Notes: generated by a model not told the origin, from the letters alone. Positions 50,670 through 60,547 are shown, counted from the stretch's first letter. The stretch: 64,000 nt of DNA from Pelagomonas calceolata (GCA_918797485.1 CAKKNE010000005.1:1426001-1490000); one strand, 5' to 3'. Made by a program: numbers and translations.

Positions 50670-53600
50670 CTAGAGAACACCCGTTACCGTCGACAGCGTG
50701 AACGACCCCACGGACCGCGACCCGACGGACGAGTCGTCGCCGCCCCGCCCCAACAACCTTTCGGTTCTTTTTTGAATCAACAACTCCATGTCCTTCTGCT
50801 TCCGTCGCGCCGCCAGGTGCAGGTGCGCGTCCCAACAGACTTTGTGTAAAGCTACTTGGTCCCTCCTCTCAAGCTTCGAGAAGACGATTTGCAACAACTC
50901 GAGCATCGTCAATAACCCGTCGCGATCCGAATCCAGGTGCAAGAACAGCAGCTGCGCCTCGACCGGGTTGAGACGTTGTTCCATCCGCCTCAGAAACAGG
51001 AACCACTCCTCCATGTCGATCATTCCTGAGAAATCAACATCTACGAACTCGAAGGCGTCCTGGAACGCTTGGACGTCCTTCTCCGTGTAGTGCGGCCTCA
51101 CCAATTCGATAATGTTGACGGTGGACGGCCGCTTTTTGAGGGACCTCCTCCTATGATGCTCCATCCTCGTCTTGACCGCCTTTTTCCCTGACGTGAGAGT
51201 GGTCTCATCATCCATTTTCTCTTGCACGTTCCTCACTAAAGTTGGACTTCGTGCAACGTCGTCCAGCGCCATATGCTTGACCCCCTTGTTTATGACCGGC
51301 AGGCCGTTCTCGATCTTCACCAACGGCTCGTCCTCTACAATTGTATCGCTACCGAGAGGCATGTTGGCATGCCCCCCGTTCACTCGCCGCGCGTACGCTG
51401 CTAGTTTTTCCGGATATTCCCGCAGTTGTGTTAAGTATCTTTCCTCTTCCCCATGGTACAGGCCCTCCTTGATGCCATTTCGTATGGAAGGTTCCGAGAA
51501 GGCCGGCCTGGCTTCCGGTATCCTACCAATGCGCTCCATGAAGTCGTTGATGCGCTTCTGGGGACCACTGACGACTTTCGGCGGCGGCGTCGGACTCCCC
51601 ATCTGCGCGATGACTTTGTTCCGCAAACCCTCGCGAGCAGCGGGTCCCGTGCCCTCGCACGCGCGGTCCGTCCTCAGTCTCGATCTTCTCATGGAAGCGT
51701 CGCGCTGCCCCGGACTCCTCTGGTCCAGGCGTCGCGCCCACTCCTTCTGGACGCCCTCGTCGTCCCGAAACTCGTTGGCCAGCTCGACCTTACCGCCGAA
51801 GGCCAGGACCAGCATCACTTTCTTGACCGCCCGCCGGAAGATCTGCTTCATGTCCCGCTTCTTCTCGACGAGCTGCAGCATGGTCTTGGCTCGTTCCCGA
51901 TCCTTGGCCGTCGCCGCCGCCTTCTCGCGGTCGAAATAGTCCCACTCGACCTCCTGAAAGGACGTGAACGTGTCCGCCGGTTTGTTGGGTAGGTCGAAGC
52001 ACCCGCAGCACGCTAAGATCGTCTCCGGTTCTATGGGTGCGGGCGCGGGTCCTGCGAAGCTGTCTATCTCAGATTCGGTTTGTATATGTAATTCATCCAA
52101 CCTCCACAATCTTTGGACACCATCACTCGACGTGGAGTAAATACATTGCGGTCGATCGACGCCGAGCACATATAATACAGCATCATCATGAGCTTTGACG
52201 GAGGCGAGCGGTTCCAATGCTTCCGTAGTGTCGCATTCGATGATTCGCGCGTAGTCGCACCGGCCCTGATCCCGATGCGCTTTCCTATACGGTTTATATG
52301 TGGCGTCCCGGTCCGGTCGTTCCATTAATGTGAGTGGTGCGATGCTTTCTATGGATAAAGCGTCCCACATGACTATGAGCCCGTCGTCCGTGCCACATGC
52401 TATATGATGCGTCGAATCGAATCTTGTGAGAGATGTGATGCCGCTGCCGGCTCCCTCAATAACACACAGCGTCGACACTTGTTTCTTGGGCCGTACCAAC
52501 CACATGATGATGGAACCATGCGCATCGCCCGTCAACAATAGGGGACGGGGGTCCAAAAACAACACCGAAGCCACGGCTCCCCGACATTGCAAATTCTGCA
52601 TCTGTTGTAAGGTGCAAAAGTCCCATAAAGCAACGCGACCAGAACGACTCCCCGTCGCTATCAAAGATAGAACGGGACTATAAGCGAGAGACCCGACCCA
52701 CGACTGCGCGTTCTCCACCGTCCTCAGCAACTCCAACCCCTTAGAAGTTTCCTGGTGGACTTTCAGGCAGTTGTCCCTTCCAGCACTAATGACGCACCGC
52801 GCCTTATCACCACCGTGCGCGACACCCACGATTTCGCCCGTGTGTGCCCGTATCTTACTAATCACCTCACCACTGATGTAATTCACGACCAGCACCTCGC
52901 CGTTCTCCGTCCCCAAAACTACTCGCCTTTCCCGAGGCACGTCGAAGGCCGCCGCCGAGATTTGCCTCGAGAGGGGTATCCTCCGCGCGTAGAACCCGGT
53001 CGTCGCCTCGTAGACCACCAACGCTTTCCCCACGGCCAGCACGTAGTCCTTCGACGTCTTGTTGTACAAACAGGCCGCCGGCGCCTGGAAGTCCTTCATG
53101 GACTTGGACGGTATGAGTCGGAATAATTTAGCGCCACCGACCAGTAAGTCGGGCCAGTCCTCCTGCGACAGCTCGCGGTTGTTCGGCCGCACAATGTTAC
53201 GGGTGGGACCGGAAGGATCCAGGTAGGGTAACTTAAAATTGTCGACCTGCGTCGCGATGCCGCCGTCGCGGTCGACCTTCCAGTACTTGCAGTCGCCGTC
53301 ATCGTCCAGCGTCTGGACGTGGACGTTCTCCGCCGTCTCCGCCACTAACGCGACATACGAGATGGCTCGTCGGTGGCCCTCCAGGACCACGACTTGCTCG
53401 TGACTCGTGACGTCCCAGCACACGACTCGACAGTCAAAGGCTCCGCTCACGAGTAGCCCCTGGGCGTAGGACAAGCACCTTACACCTAGGGAATGGCCAC
53501 AAAGCGTCCCGCGGGGCATGAGGTTGTCCACGTCCCACAATTTCACTTTTTTGTCCAGGGACGACGTCGCGAGCAACCCCTTGTCCCGCAGAAAAACTAA

Positions 53601-55187
53601 ATCGGTCACGACCTCGCCGTGGTGCGCATTCACATCATTTTCCGACCTCTGAGCCTTTAACGCATCGTCGACGTCCCAGCAGTGCAGTCTATTTTTACCG
53701 CAGATCGTGAAGAGGGCCTTGATCGTGTTCGCCCAGATCAGCATCCGATGCACGGACACCGTGACGACCTGGCCCGTGACCTTGTAGGTCCGATGGGCCC
53801 CGTTGCAGTTCAGGACCTCCTGCATGAGGCGCCACGTGTGGTCCGAGAGCGCCACCACCAAAGACTTCTTCTCGGGGACGTGGTGGACGTCGTGGACGTA
53901 GCCGTCCAATTGCATGTCTTCCTTCCCTTCCCCGATCTTCGGGAAGTAGAAGTCGTGCTCGAAGCGGGCCAACCTATCCCAACATTCAAAACCATTTGTT
54001 TCTTTCCGGATGACGAAGATCCTACTCTTCAGAGCGTGCGCGCAGTGCATGCGGTGGATGGACTTGTGCCTCTGGGCGGTTCGGACGTGCCCGTCGTCCA
54101 AAACGTATCTTATCTCGAACTCGTCGGCCGTCGTGCCGCCCTTCGAGGTGCTACTACCAGTACCCACGGCAATTGTAAAATTCGTGAACTCCTCCCAGTC
54201 GACCTTGCCGTCGCCGTTCACGTCGATTTGCCTGAATAGCTCGCCGACTAGCCTCACGCAGTTCGCCGCTTCGCGCTCCGAACTTTTGAGTATTGGCTCG
54301 ACATCTGCCAGCGCCGGAAAGACCGCATGAATAAACTGGTCAATATCTAGACCGTCCATCTGTTTCAGGAAGCGCGGTTTGAGTCTAGGTAGGGTTTGAG
54401 AGGATAATTGGGCGCAGATGTCTCCCACACTATGGAACGCGAGTTTGTCCTCGACCGCGAGCCAAGGGAACAGGGACACCATGCTCTGCTGGACCTGGTG
54501 CGTGACTTCGCTTCTTGTTCTGGAGTAGGACTGGGCGAGTCGCCCACAGACCGTCCAGTTGCACGGCGTCTGTTCGAGGACCGGAGGCGGTAACGATTTC
54601 AGCCTCGCTAACGCCTTCGCGGCCTTGTCCGCCGTCTCGCAGCGCGTCAGATCGAACAGCACGACGAAGTTGTCGTCCTTGCCCAGCGGCAGGTAGTCCT
54701 CGTCGTCGTCCGACTCGGCCTCGAAGTGGTCCGCGACCAGTCTTCCCCTGAAGAGAGTCTCGGATTTCAAGACGGCTCGTTCCTGCCAGGGCCGTTCCGA
54801 CGCCGCATCCCGAAAGGCCAAAGACACGATGAACACCTCGAGATCGTCCAGCATCGAAGACCCAAAGGACCCCGCGAACTGAGAAGCGACGAGAGCCACG
54901 CTATGACACTTGTCATTGATCTTGCGCGTGTCGATGAACAACTCCTCGTCGCTCCGCCCTTCGTCGGCGCCGACCTCGTCTCCCCCATAACCGCACGCGC
55001 CGTCAGATGAAGTGGGATTATTAAAATCTACCGTTTCGAGCGACCGGCCCTGCGCGTCCAGCAAAACGCAGCCTAGATCTAAATCGGCGATCTCCTCTCC
55101 CGACGAATCCCATTCGATCCTTATGAGCAGGTTCGTGTGCTGGGGCTGGAGGCGGTGGCGGAAGTCGGGGTCGAGGCTCTGGCGCAT
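50670..55187 (-). CDS. TerD-like, EF-hand and WD40-repeat protein
   Basis: About 1505 residues from MRQSLDPDFRHRLQPQ. The first ~150 residues resemble a TerD domain (ADLDLGCVLLDAQGRSLETV, then DDLEVFIVSLAF). An EF-hand lies at about 322-335 (DVNGDGKVDWEEF, all loop acids present). WD40 repeats fill about 370-1150, for example VTDLVFLRDKGLLATSSLDK with KVKLWDVD, and GVRCLSYAQGLLVSGAFDCR. A charged region follows, then two EF-hands at about 1370-1430 (DVDFSGMIDMEEW, DSDRDGLLTMLEL). EF-hand plus WD40 recalls WDR49/WDR64. A calcium-responsive scaffold is inferred. The upstream frame to 55382 has no ATG and runs into the tandem duplication. Confidence 0.75.
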   Translation of the reverse strand: MRQSLDPDFRHRLQPQHTNLLIRIEWDSSGEEIADLDLGCVLLDAQGRSLETVDFNNPTSSDGACGYGGDEVGADEGRSDEELFIDTRKINDKCHSVALVASQFAGSFGSSMLDDLEVFIVSLAFRDAASERPWQERAVLKSETLFRGRLVADHFEAESDDDEDYLPLGKDDNFVVLFDLTRCETADKAAKALARLKSLPPPVLEQTPCNWTVCGRLAQSYSRTRSEVTHQVQQSMVSLFPWLAVEDKLAFHSVGDICAQLSSQTLPRLKPRFLKQMDGLDIDQFIHAVFPALADVEPILKSSEREAANCVRLVGELFRQIDVNGDGKVDWEEFTNFTIAVGTGSSTSKGGTTADEFEIRYVLDDGHVRTAQRHKSIHRMHCAHALKSRIFVIRKETNGFECWDRLARFEHDFYFPKIGEGKEDMQLDGYVHDVHHVPEKKSLVVALSDHTWRLMQEVLNCNGAHRTYKVTGQVVTVSVHRMLIWANTIKALFTICGKNRLHCWDVDDALKAQRSENDVNAHHGEVVTDLVFLRDKGLLATSSLDKKVKLWDVDNLMPRGTLCGHSLGVRCLSYAQGLLVSGAFDCRVVCWDVTSHEQVVVLEGHRRAISYVALVAETAENVHVQTLDDDGDCKYWKVDRDGGIATQVDNFKLPYLDPSGPTRNIVRPNNRELSQEDWPDLLVGGAKLFRLIPSKSMKDFQAPAACLYNKTSKDYVLAVGKALVVYEATTGFYARRIPLSRQISAAAFDVPRERRVVLGTENGEVLVVNYISGEVISKIRAHTGEIVGVAHGGDKARCVISAGRDNCLKVHQETSKGLELLRTVENAQSWVGSLAYSPVLSLIATGSRSGRVALWDFCTLQQMQNLQCRGAVASVLFLDPRPLLLTGDAHGSIIMWLVRPKKQVSTLCVIEGAGSGITSLTRFDSTHHIACGTDDGLIVMWDALSIESIAPLTLMERPDRDATYKPYRKAHRDQGRCDYARIIECDTTEALEPLASVKAHDDAVLYVLGVDRPQCIYSTSSDGVQRLWRLDELHIQTESEIDSFAGPAPAPIEPETILACCGCFDLPNKPADTFTSFQEVEWDYFDREKAAATAKDRERAKTMLQLVEKKRDMKQIFRRAVKKVMLVLAFGGKVELANEFRDDEGVQKEWARRLDQRSPGQRDASMRRSRLRTDRACEGTGPAAREGLRNKVIAQMGSPTPPPKVVSGPQKRINDFMERIGRIPEARPAFSEPSIRNGIKEGLYHGEEERYLTQLREYPEKLAAYARRVNGGHANMPLGSDTIVEDEPLVKIENGLPVINKGVKHMALDDVARSPTLVRNVQEKMDDETTLTSGKKAVKTRMEHHRRRSLKKRPSTVNIIELVRPHYTEKDVQAFQDAFEFVDVDFSGMIDMEEWFLFLRRMEQRLNPVEAQLLFLHLDSDRDGLLTMLELLQIVFSKLERRDQVALHKVCWDAHLHLAARRKQKDMELLIQKRTERLLGRGGDDSSVGSRSVGSFTLSTVTGVL

Positions 55188-55334
55188 CGTCGAGAGACGT
55201 CGACCGCCGCCGGGGGGCAGCACCCGGCGCCCTGAAAGCGACGGGCAGCCTCCCCTCCGGCCTGGGACGGCAGGCTCTTGCGCCAAGCCGTGCGCTGCGG
55301 CATATGTATGGTACCGTAGGTACCATATACTAAA

Positions 55335-56388
55335 ATCCCGCGTCGGCTCCGCGGCTAGGCGCCCTAGGTCTAAGCATAGCAATCATAAAGTAAGGAGGTA
55401 TTGAAACTAGCAATCGTCGATTTTTTTTTCATACTAGGCTTTGGCCGGCACTAGGCTTTGGCCCATGATTTTGAGTCGTGGCTCTCGTAGGCTCTGTTGC
55501 AAATTGCACAATACTAGACTCCGTACGCACCGGCGCATCAAGGAAATAGCCTCGTGGGTACCCCCGCGCGTTGCGCAAGCAGCCTCCGGGGCAGCACCCC
55601 CCTTCGCGCGCGCATCAAGGACAGCATCGCAAGCAGTGGTCAGGCGACGCCGTCGCCGCGGTCGCGGTTCGGATTCACGCCGTCGACACGCTGCTGAGGC
55701 GCGCCTGGAAGCCCCTATGCGAAGGGGGCTGCAATCTATCTCGCGCTGGCGGGCCCGCGGAGGCGGCGTGACGTCTCATCCCGCGCAGGCGAAAAGCGCA
55801 GATGGCAGAACCTGGGCCTGGCAGCCCGTCAGACAGCTGCCACCTTGTCTCCGCTGAGAGCCTCACTGACCATGGCGCGGGGTTCCCGTTCGGAGAGTCG
55901 GTACGGAACGCAAACATCTACTCGGTCAGGCTGTTAGGGATGAAACCGGGAGGCCTTCCTAAGCACAGCTTCAAGTTAATGGTCGGCCTCGACGAGCCGG
56001 AGCGACTTAGTGGGTTGGAGAGGGACGCGTTCACGCGGGCCTATTTCGCGACGCTTAAATTCCGTGAGGGCATCTTGACCATCGGCCAGGACGGAGAACC
56101 TACACTGCAACGAAACACGTCTATCATGCTCAAGGCGGCGGGAGTCTTGGAAAAAACTTATGTTATCATCGCCATCCAGTTCTTGGGTACGTTGCCCGAA
56201 GTGCCAATGCTCGGCCCTCCACTTCGGGAGTACTCTCTCCCGACAACACCGATTTCGCGATTAGTACAGGACCCAAGATACAACCCAAGACCTCCGGTGT
56301 AGGTTTCAGACACGTCGGCAGCGCTCCTCGGGGACGGAGGTCACCCCGATTAGGAAGCGCGCCCCTGAGTAAAATATAAATACGACAT
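55335..56388 (+). repeat. Tandem duplication, unit A
   Basis: About 1.05 kb, starting at ATCCCGCGTCGGCT and ending after CCCCTGAGTAAAATATAAA. It is repeated at 56475-57530. It contains upstream sequence conserved between the copies (for example TGAAACTAGCAATCGTCGAT) and one orphan gene. Its 5' part overlaps the upstream region of the WD40 gene. Unit A has two copies of ACTAGGCTTTGGCC at about 55434 and 55451. Confidence 0.85.
55802..56302 (+). CDS. Orphan protein, copy A
   Basis: A 166-residue protein starting MAEPGPGSPSDSCHLVSAES. The shared core reads MKPGGLPKHSFKLMVGLDEP, then IGQDGEPTLQRNTSIMLKAA and LGTLPEVPMLGPPLREYSL. It has no recognisable domain or membrane helix. The conserved middle and end contrast with a variable head and tail when compared with copy B. 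Both copies keep full reading frames, which argues that the protein is functional. The start is the ATG that aligns with copy B. Confidence 0.65.
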   Translation: MAEPGPGSPSDSCHLVSAESLTDHGAGFPFGESVRNANIYSVRLLGMKPGGLPKHSFKLMVGLDEPERLSGLERDAFTRAYFATLKFREGILTIGQDGEPTLQRNTSIMLKAAGVLEKTYVIIAIQFLGTLPEVPMLGPPLREYSLPTTPISRLVQDPRYNPRPPV

Positions 56389-56550
56389 GGCAGGCTCTCG
56401 CACGCCGCGTTGCGAGGTACTGGTATGGTACTGCGTATACGTACCGTGGTACCAACATACAATAATGATGATAATAATCCCGCGTCGGCTAGGCGACCTA
56501 GCTCTGCGCATGATTAAGGAGGAATTGAAACTAGCAATCGTCGATTTTTT

Positions 56551-56605
56551 AAGCCGCCCTCAGTCCTAGTATGTTTTTAAAACATACTAGGAGTGTCGGC
56601 GGCTT
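56551..56605. repeat. 55 bp palindromic insert in unit B
   Basis: Outer arms AAGCCGCC and GGCGGCTT flank inner perfect arms CCTAGTATGTTTT and AAAACATACTAGG around one T. Unit A lacks the full palindrome but has CATACTAGG at the matching place. It looks like a tiny fold-back element. Confidence 0.75.
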
Positions 56606-56938
56606 GTTAGATTTTGATCGTAGGCTCTGTTGCAAATTGCACATCATTAGACTCCGTACGCACCGGCGCATCAAGGAAATAGCCTCGTGGGTACCCCCGC
56701 GCGTTGCGCAAGCAGCCTCCGGGGCAGCACCCCCCTTCGCGCGCGCATCAAGGACAGCATCGCAAGCAGTGGTCAGGCGACGCCGTGCCGCGGTCGCGGT
56801 TCGGATTCACGCCGTCGACGACACGCTGCTGAGGCGCGCCTGTAGAGGCACCCTATGCGAAGGGGGCTGCTTTCTATCTCGCGCCGGCGGGCCCGCGGGC
56901 GGCGTGACGGTCTCACCCCGCGCAGGCGAAAAGCGCAG

Positions 56939-57445
56939 ATGGCACAAAATGTCAGCACTGAAGACGGGCGCCAGGCCTCCGCTGAGAGCTTCGCTGGCCA
57001 GGACACTAGAGGCTTGGTCCCTTACGGAAAGCCTCTGGAGAACGCAGACATCTACTGGGTCGGAACGGTAGAGATGAAACCGGGAAACCTTCCTAAGCAC
57101 AGGTTCAAGTTAATGGTAGGCCTCGGCGAGCCGGAGCGATTTAGTGGGTTGGGGAGGGACGATTTGGCGCGGGCCCAGTTCGCGGCGCGTAAATTCGGTG
57201 AGGGCATCTTGGCCATCGGCCAGGACGGAGAACCTACACTGCAACGAAACACTTCTATCATCCTCGAGGCAGCGGAATTCTTGGAAACTTGCATGATCAT
57301 CGACATTCAATTCTTGGGTACATTGCCCGAAGTGCCAATGCTCGGCCCTCCACTTCGGGAGTACTCTCTCGCGGCAACACCGATTCGGCGATTACTACGG
57401 AACCCCGCATTACAGCACCCCGGAATTGCGAATTCACTTCCGTAG
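56939..57445 (+). CDS. Orphan protein, copy B
   Basis: A 168-residue protein starting MAQNVSTEDGRQASAESFAG. Its core follows copy A: MKPGNLPKHRFKLMVGLGEP, IGQDGEPTLQRNTSIILEAA, then LGTLPEVPMLGPPLREYSL. The first 40 and last 15 residues differ strongly. Many third-position and several first/second-position changes separate the copies, so the duplication is not brand new. Function unknown; no signal peptide or membrane helix is seen. Confidence 0.65.
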   Translation: MAQNVSTEDGRQASAESFAGQDTRGLVPYGKPLENADIYWVGTVEMKPGNLPKHRFKLMVGLGEPERFSGLGRDDLARAQFAARKFGEGILAIGQDGEPTLQRNTSIILEAAEFLETCMIIDIQFLGTLPEVPMLGPPLREYSLAATPIRRLLRNPALQHPGIANSLP

Positions 57446-57570
57446 GATTCAGACACGTCGGCAGCGCTCCTCGATCCCCGAACCCCGAATTAGAAAGCGC
57501 GCCCCTGAGTAAATATTAACTACGACCTAACACACAAGTTTAAAAACACGCTTCCTCTCGTCGCGCGCGA

Positions 57571-58062
57571 CTACGACTCGTCCAGCAGGCGTGCTCGCTT
57601 CGCGGCGCTGGCGCCGTCGTCTTCCGACGACGAGTCCCCGTCGTCGAGGGCGATCTCGGCCGGGTCTCCGCCGACGTCGTCGTCGCTGTCGTCGGCGTCG
57701 AGGACGATCTCGGACGGGTCCCGCGCGGCGGCCTCTGACACGGCGGGCGGAGGCGCCGCGGCGCGCGGGGCGAGGGGCGCCCAGGGGTCGCCCACGACGG
57801 CGTCGTAGTTGAAGCGCGGCGGTCCCTCGTCGCGCCGCGCGCCGCCGCCGCGCCCGCGCCCGCCGCCGCCGCCGCCCTTGCCGCGCCGGCGTCCGCCTCT
57901 GCCGCCGCCGCCGCCCTTGCCCTTACCGCGTCCCCCGAAACCCCTGCCGCGGCCTCCGCGGCCCTTGCCGCCCTTGCCACCGCCCTTCCCGCCGTACTGC
58001 GGGAATTGGGCCGCCAGCAGCGGGTGGGGTGGGCCCCCTTTGCCATACTGCTGCTGGCTCAT
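57571..58062 (-). CDS. Gly/Arg/Lys-rich (RGG) nuclear-type protein
   Basis: A 163-residue protein starting MSQQQYGKGGPPHPLLAAQF. Residues about 25-80 are GGKGGKGRGGRGRGFGG-like RGG repeats, expected to bind RNA and be arginine-methylated. Then come PPRFNYDAVVGDPWAPL and two acidic near-repeats (DPSEIVLDADDSDDD and DPAEIALDDGDSSSEDD), ending in a basic KRARLLDES. A ribonucleoprotein role is likely (inference). Confidence 0.6.
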   Translation of the reverse strand: MSQQQYGKGGPPHPLLAAQFPQYGGKGGGKGGKGRGGRGRGFGGRGKGKGGGGGRGGRRRGKGGGGGGRGRGGGARRDEGPPRFNYDAVVGDPWAPLAPRAAAPPPAVSEAAARDPSEIVLDADDSDDDVGGDPAEIALDDGDSSSEDDGASAAKRARLLDES

Positions 58063-58393
58063 TGTGTGGCACTCGTGCGGTGTCGTTTCTGCAGCAGTAA
58101 GGAGAAGCAATCGGCCTTTTAAATACGTTGGCTGGCTGCAAGGCTATGCAGCGGTGTGTTTAGGCTGGGATTCGTTTAGACTGTTTTTGTCTGCAGAGCC
58201 AGAGGCAGAGGCAGTGGCTCCAGAGTTTGCTCCAGTCAAAAATCGGGCAATTCACAGCCTGGACGGGCAGTGCGGCAACGTAGCGCGACGCACGAGTCGT
58301 AAAACTTGCCGCATTGCACAGCACAGCGAAAACCGCGCGTCGAGCCATTGACAAGGTGCAGACACCTTGAGCAGCACTGAGGGCGTCGCAGTT
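58063..58393. other. Divergent gap without a GCTAG element
   Basis: 331 bp between the RGG gene and the YidD-like gene. It should hold both promoters. I find no GCTAG element here, showing that the element is not in every promoter. Confidence 0.4.
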
Positions 58394-58987
58394 ATGCTGA
58401 AATCACTCATACCACTCATTCTTGCGACAAGGACGCGCGCCTGCGTCCTCTGCCGGGCCAAAAAAGTAACCGCGCCGCCGCGACCGGGCTGCGGCCCGCC
58501 GCCGCGCGCGGCCGCGGCCGCGGGCGTCGCCGCGGCCGTCGCCGCCGCGCCCGCCTACGCGGTAGCCGACGCGCCGGGCGGCGACGCGCCGCTCATCGCG
58601 GCGGCGCTCGCGTTCTTCGTCGCCGTGCTCGTCGACGCCGGCGGGGACCCCGTCGATCCCGAGCGCGAGCCGGACCTCGCGAACTTCGGGGGCGAGCCCG
58701 AGTTCGCCTACGTTCTTTTGAGGGGCTACAAGCGGGCGATCTCGCCGAACCTGCCGAAGAACTGCCGCTTCGTGCCGACGTGCTCCGAGTACACCGCGCT
58801 GGCGATCAAAGAATTCGGCTTCGCGAAGGGGTTTGTGTTGTTCATCTGGCGGCTGATGCGGTGCAACCCCGCGGGGGGCAAGGGCTACGACTCGCCGGCC
58901 TGGCCGCCCGTGGGCTTCAAGGCCGGCGACGCGCTGCCCGCGCCGCGCGGGCGGATGCCCTCGCTCGTTGAGGAGGACGTAGACTAA
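58394..58987 (+). CDS. yidD: YidD-family membrane protein insertion factor, probably plastid
   Basis: A 197-residue protein. The N-terminus (MLKSLIPLILATRTRACVLC) followed by a basic, Ala-rich stretch looks like a targeting sequence. The YidD core lies at about 107-165: YVLLRGYKRAISPNLPKNCR, FVPTCSEYTALAIKEFGFAK, then LFIWRLMRCNPAGGKGYDSP. All conserved Cys (CRF, PTCS, RCNP) are present. YidD assists YidC/Alb3 membrane insertion in bacteria and plastids. Bacterial YidD is about 70-85 residues, so the extra head is consistent with import. It converges on the ferric-reductase-like gene with 10 bp between stops. Confidence 0.88.
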   Translation: MLKSLIPLILATRTRACVLCRAKKVTAPPRPGCGPPPRAAAAAGVAAAVAAAPAYAVADAPGGDAPLIAAALAFFVAVLVDAGGDPVDPEREPDLANFGGEPEFAYVLLRGYKRAISPNLPKNCRFVPTCSEYTALAIKEFGFAKGFVLFIWRLMRCNPAGGKGYDSPAWPPVGFKAGDALPAPRGRMPSLVEEDVD

Positions 58988-58997
58988 ATTGGATTTG

Positions 58998-60547
58998 TTA
59001 CATGGCCCACGTCATCCGCTCGACGACGCGGTCCTTCAACCTATCCTCGAGGCCGTCGACCAGGCGCTGCGGCCCGCCGATCAGGACGTCGGCGTCCGCG
59101 CCCAATTCCTCATTCGCCCTTCGCAAAATGTCCCCGAGGTCGGGCCGCGCGCCGACGGTCGCGAAGACGAGCTCCGCGGCCGCATCCGCCTCGTCGATGT
59201 CCTTGAGCTCGAGCTCAGCGGAGCGATAGCTGCGGCGTCGCCGCCGCCGTATGCCCGCCGAAACCGCCAGGGCAATTACCGCGCCGACGAACGCGGCGGC
59301 GGCGCACACAATCAAGCTCAGACCGCCCGAGACGACGTTCGGGTTGCCGTCCTTGCGCCGGTCAAACAAGTATTTCCCGTGGCGGGCGAACGGCGCGTCC
59401 TCGCGCCAGGCGACGGCGTAGGCCGCGGCCAGGAAGCCGAGCCCACTTCCGAGCACAGCGGCGGCGTCGTCGCCGCCCGCCGCGCCGGAAGGGCCCGGCG
59501 GCGCGGGCGGCGCGGCGTCGGCCCCCTCCTTCGTCTCGTCGGCGGCGTCCGGAAAGAGGGGCGACGCCGTCGTCGTGGCCGTCGCATCGGCGTCCGTCGG
59601 CCACGGCGCGGCGACGGCGAAGAGCCGCTCGCCGTCGCGGCGGACCACGACGCGGCCGGCGCTCGGGCGCGTCGCTTTCTCGGTAACGGCGTGCGTGGCC
59701 GCCGGCGCGTCCGGCGCGCGCGTCAGGTGAATTTCACTGCTGAGCCACGGCTCCGCGGTGTCGCCCGCCCGTTGCACCCAGGCCGGCTCATCAGCAAGGC
59801 GTCCGGTCGCCGGCAGGCAGAACGCGTCGAGGCTCTCGAGCTGCGACGCCGTGCGGCAGATCGCGACGAGCCGGACGTGCGGCGCGCCGCGAGACTCGGG
59901 CCGCGCCGCCCGAACTGCGCGCAGGAACGCCGCGGCGGGCGCGAGGCCCGAGCCCGCGGCGACGACGAGCGTCCGCCGGCCGCGAGCCGCTTCAGCCGCC
60001 CGTGGCTGAGGCCTATAGCTCTAAAGGGTGGAGAGAACTGCTGGGCCGGCACGCCCAGCAGCGCCATGGGCACCATGGCGTCCCAGCCGAATTGATGCGC
60101 GTGACCTTTCAAGCACCGTACCTTGTCGTCGTTTTGACAGAACCAGGCCTTCGCCGACGGCGCGCGGCCGCGGCGGCCTCCCACTTTGTGCGACACGGCG
60201 TGGAGGCTGATGATGCGGCACGCGACGAGGAGCAACGCCAGCAACCCGACGCGGCTCGCGTTGTCTCCGACGCGGAACATGCGCGGGCCTTTGTACCGAG
60301 GCGGCCGTTTCCAGAGCTCGAGGCCCTCGGCCGCCGCGCACAGGGCCGCCAGTAGTACCAAAGCCGCGCAGGCCACGGCCCACTGCAGCTCCCAAAAGGT
60401 CCCGACGAGCCACGGCGGCGAGTCGCGGTGCTTCAGGTCGACGCCCCAGGCCGTCTCCCAGGCGAAGAGCATCCAGAGGTAGATTATGACGCACGCGACC
60501 GCGAGCGCCGCCGCGGCGAGTTTTCGACGGTGGGCGCGCGGAGTCAT
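58998..60547 (-). CDS. Ferric-reductase-like membrane protein (two exons)
   Basis: Exon 1 is 60547-60053 and exon 2 is 60005-58998, giving about 500 residues. Three helices lie in the N-terminal part (about 10-30, 52-75, 96-113), with H-x3-H in ISLHAVSHKV. A NAD(P)-binding stretch follows right after the splice: RRTLVVAAGSGLAPAAAFLR, then HVRLVAICRTASQLESLDAF. GSGLAP corresponds to the GGxGxxP motif of ferric reductases/NADPH oxidases. A further helix (SLIVCAAAAFVGAVIALAVS) lies near residue 420. The FAD-binding barrel expected before the NAD domain is very short. Divergent redox protein; assignment is to fold only. Confidence 0.5.
60006..60052 (-). other. 47 nt GT-AG intron (predicted)
   Basis: The donor GGC|GTGCCG and acceptor CCTCAG|CCACGG on the minus strand have a pyrimidine-rich CAGTTCTCTCCACCCTTT between them. 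Removal keeps the frame into GRRTLVVAAGSG. The length matches the 49 nt URB1 intron. Confidence 0.55.

Larger units (their letters stand above)
56475..57530 (+). repeat. Tandem duplication, unit B
   Basis: Second ~1.05 kb unit, from AATCCCGCGTCGGCT to CCCCTGAGTAAATATTAA, beginning about 90 bp after unit A. A long block upstream of the gene (56630-56900) is almost identical to 55500-55770. Unit B alone carries a 55 bp palindrome at 56551-56605. Confidence 0.85.
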
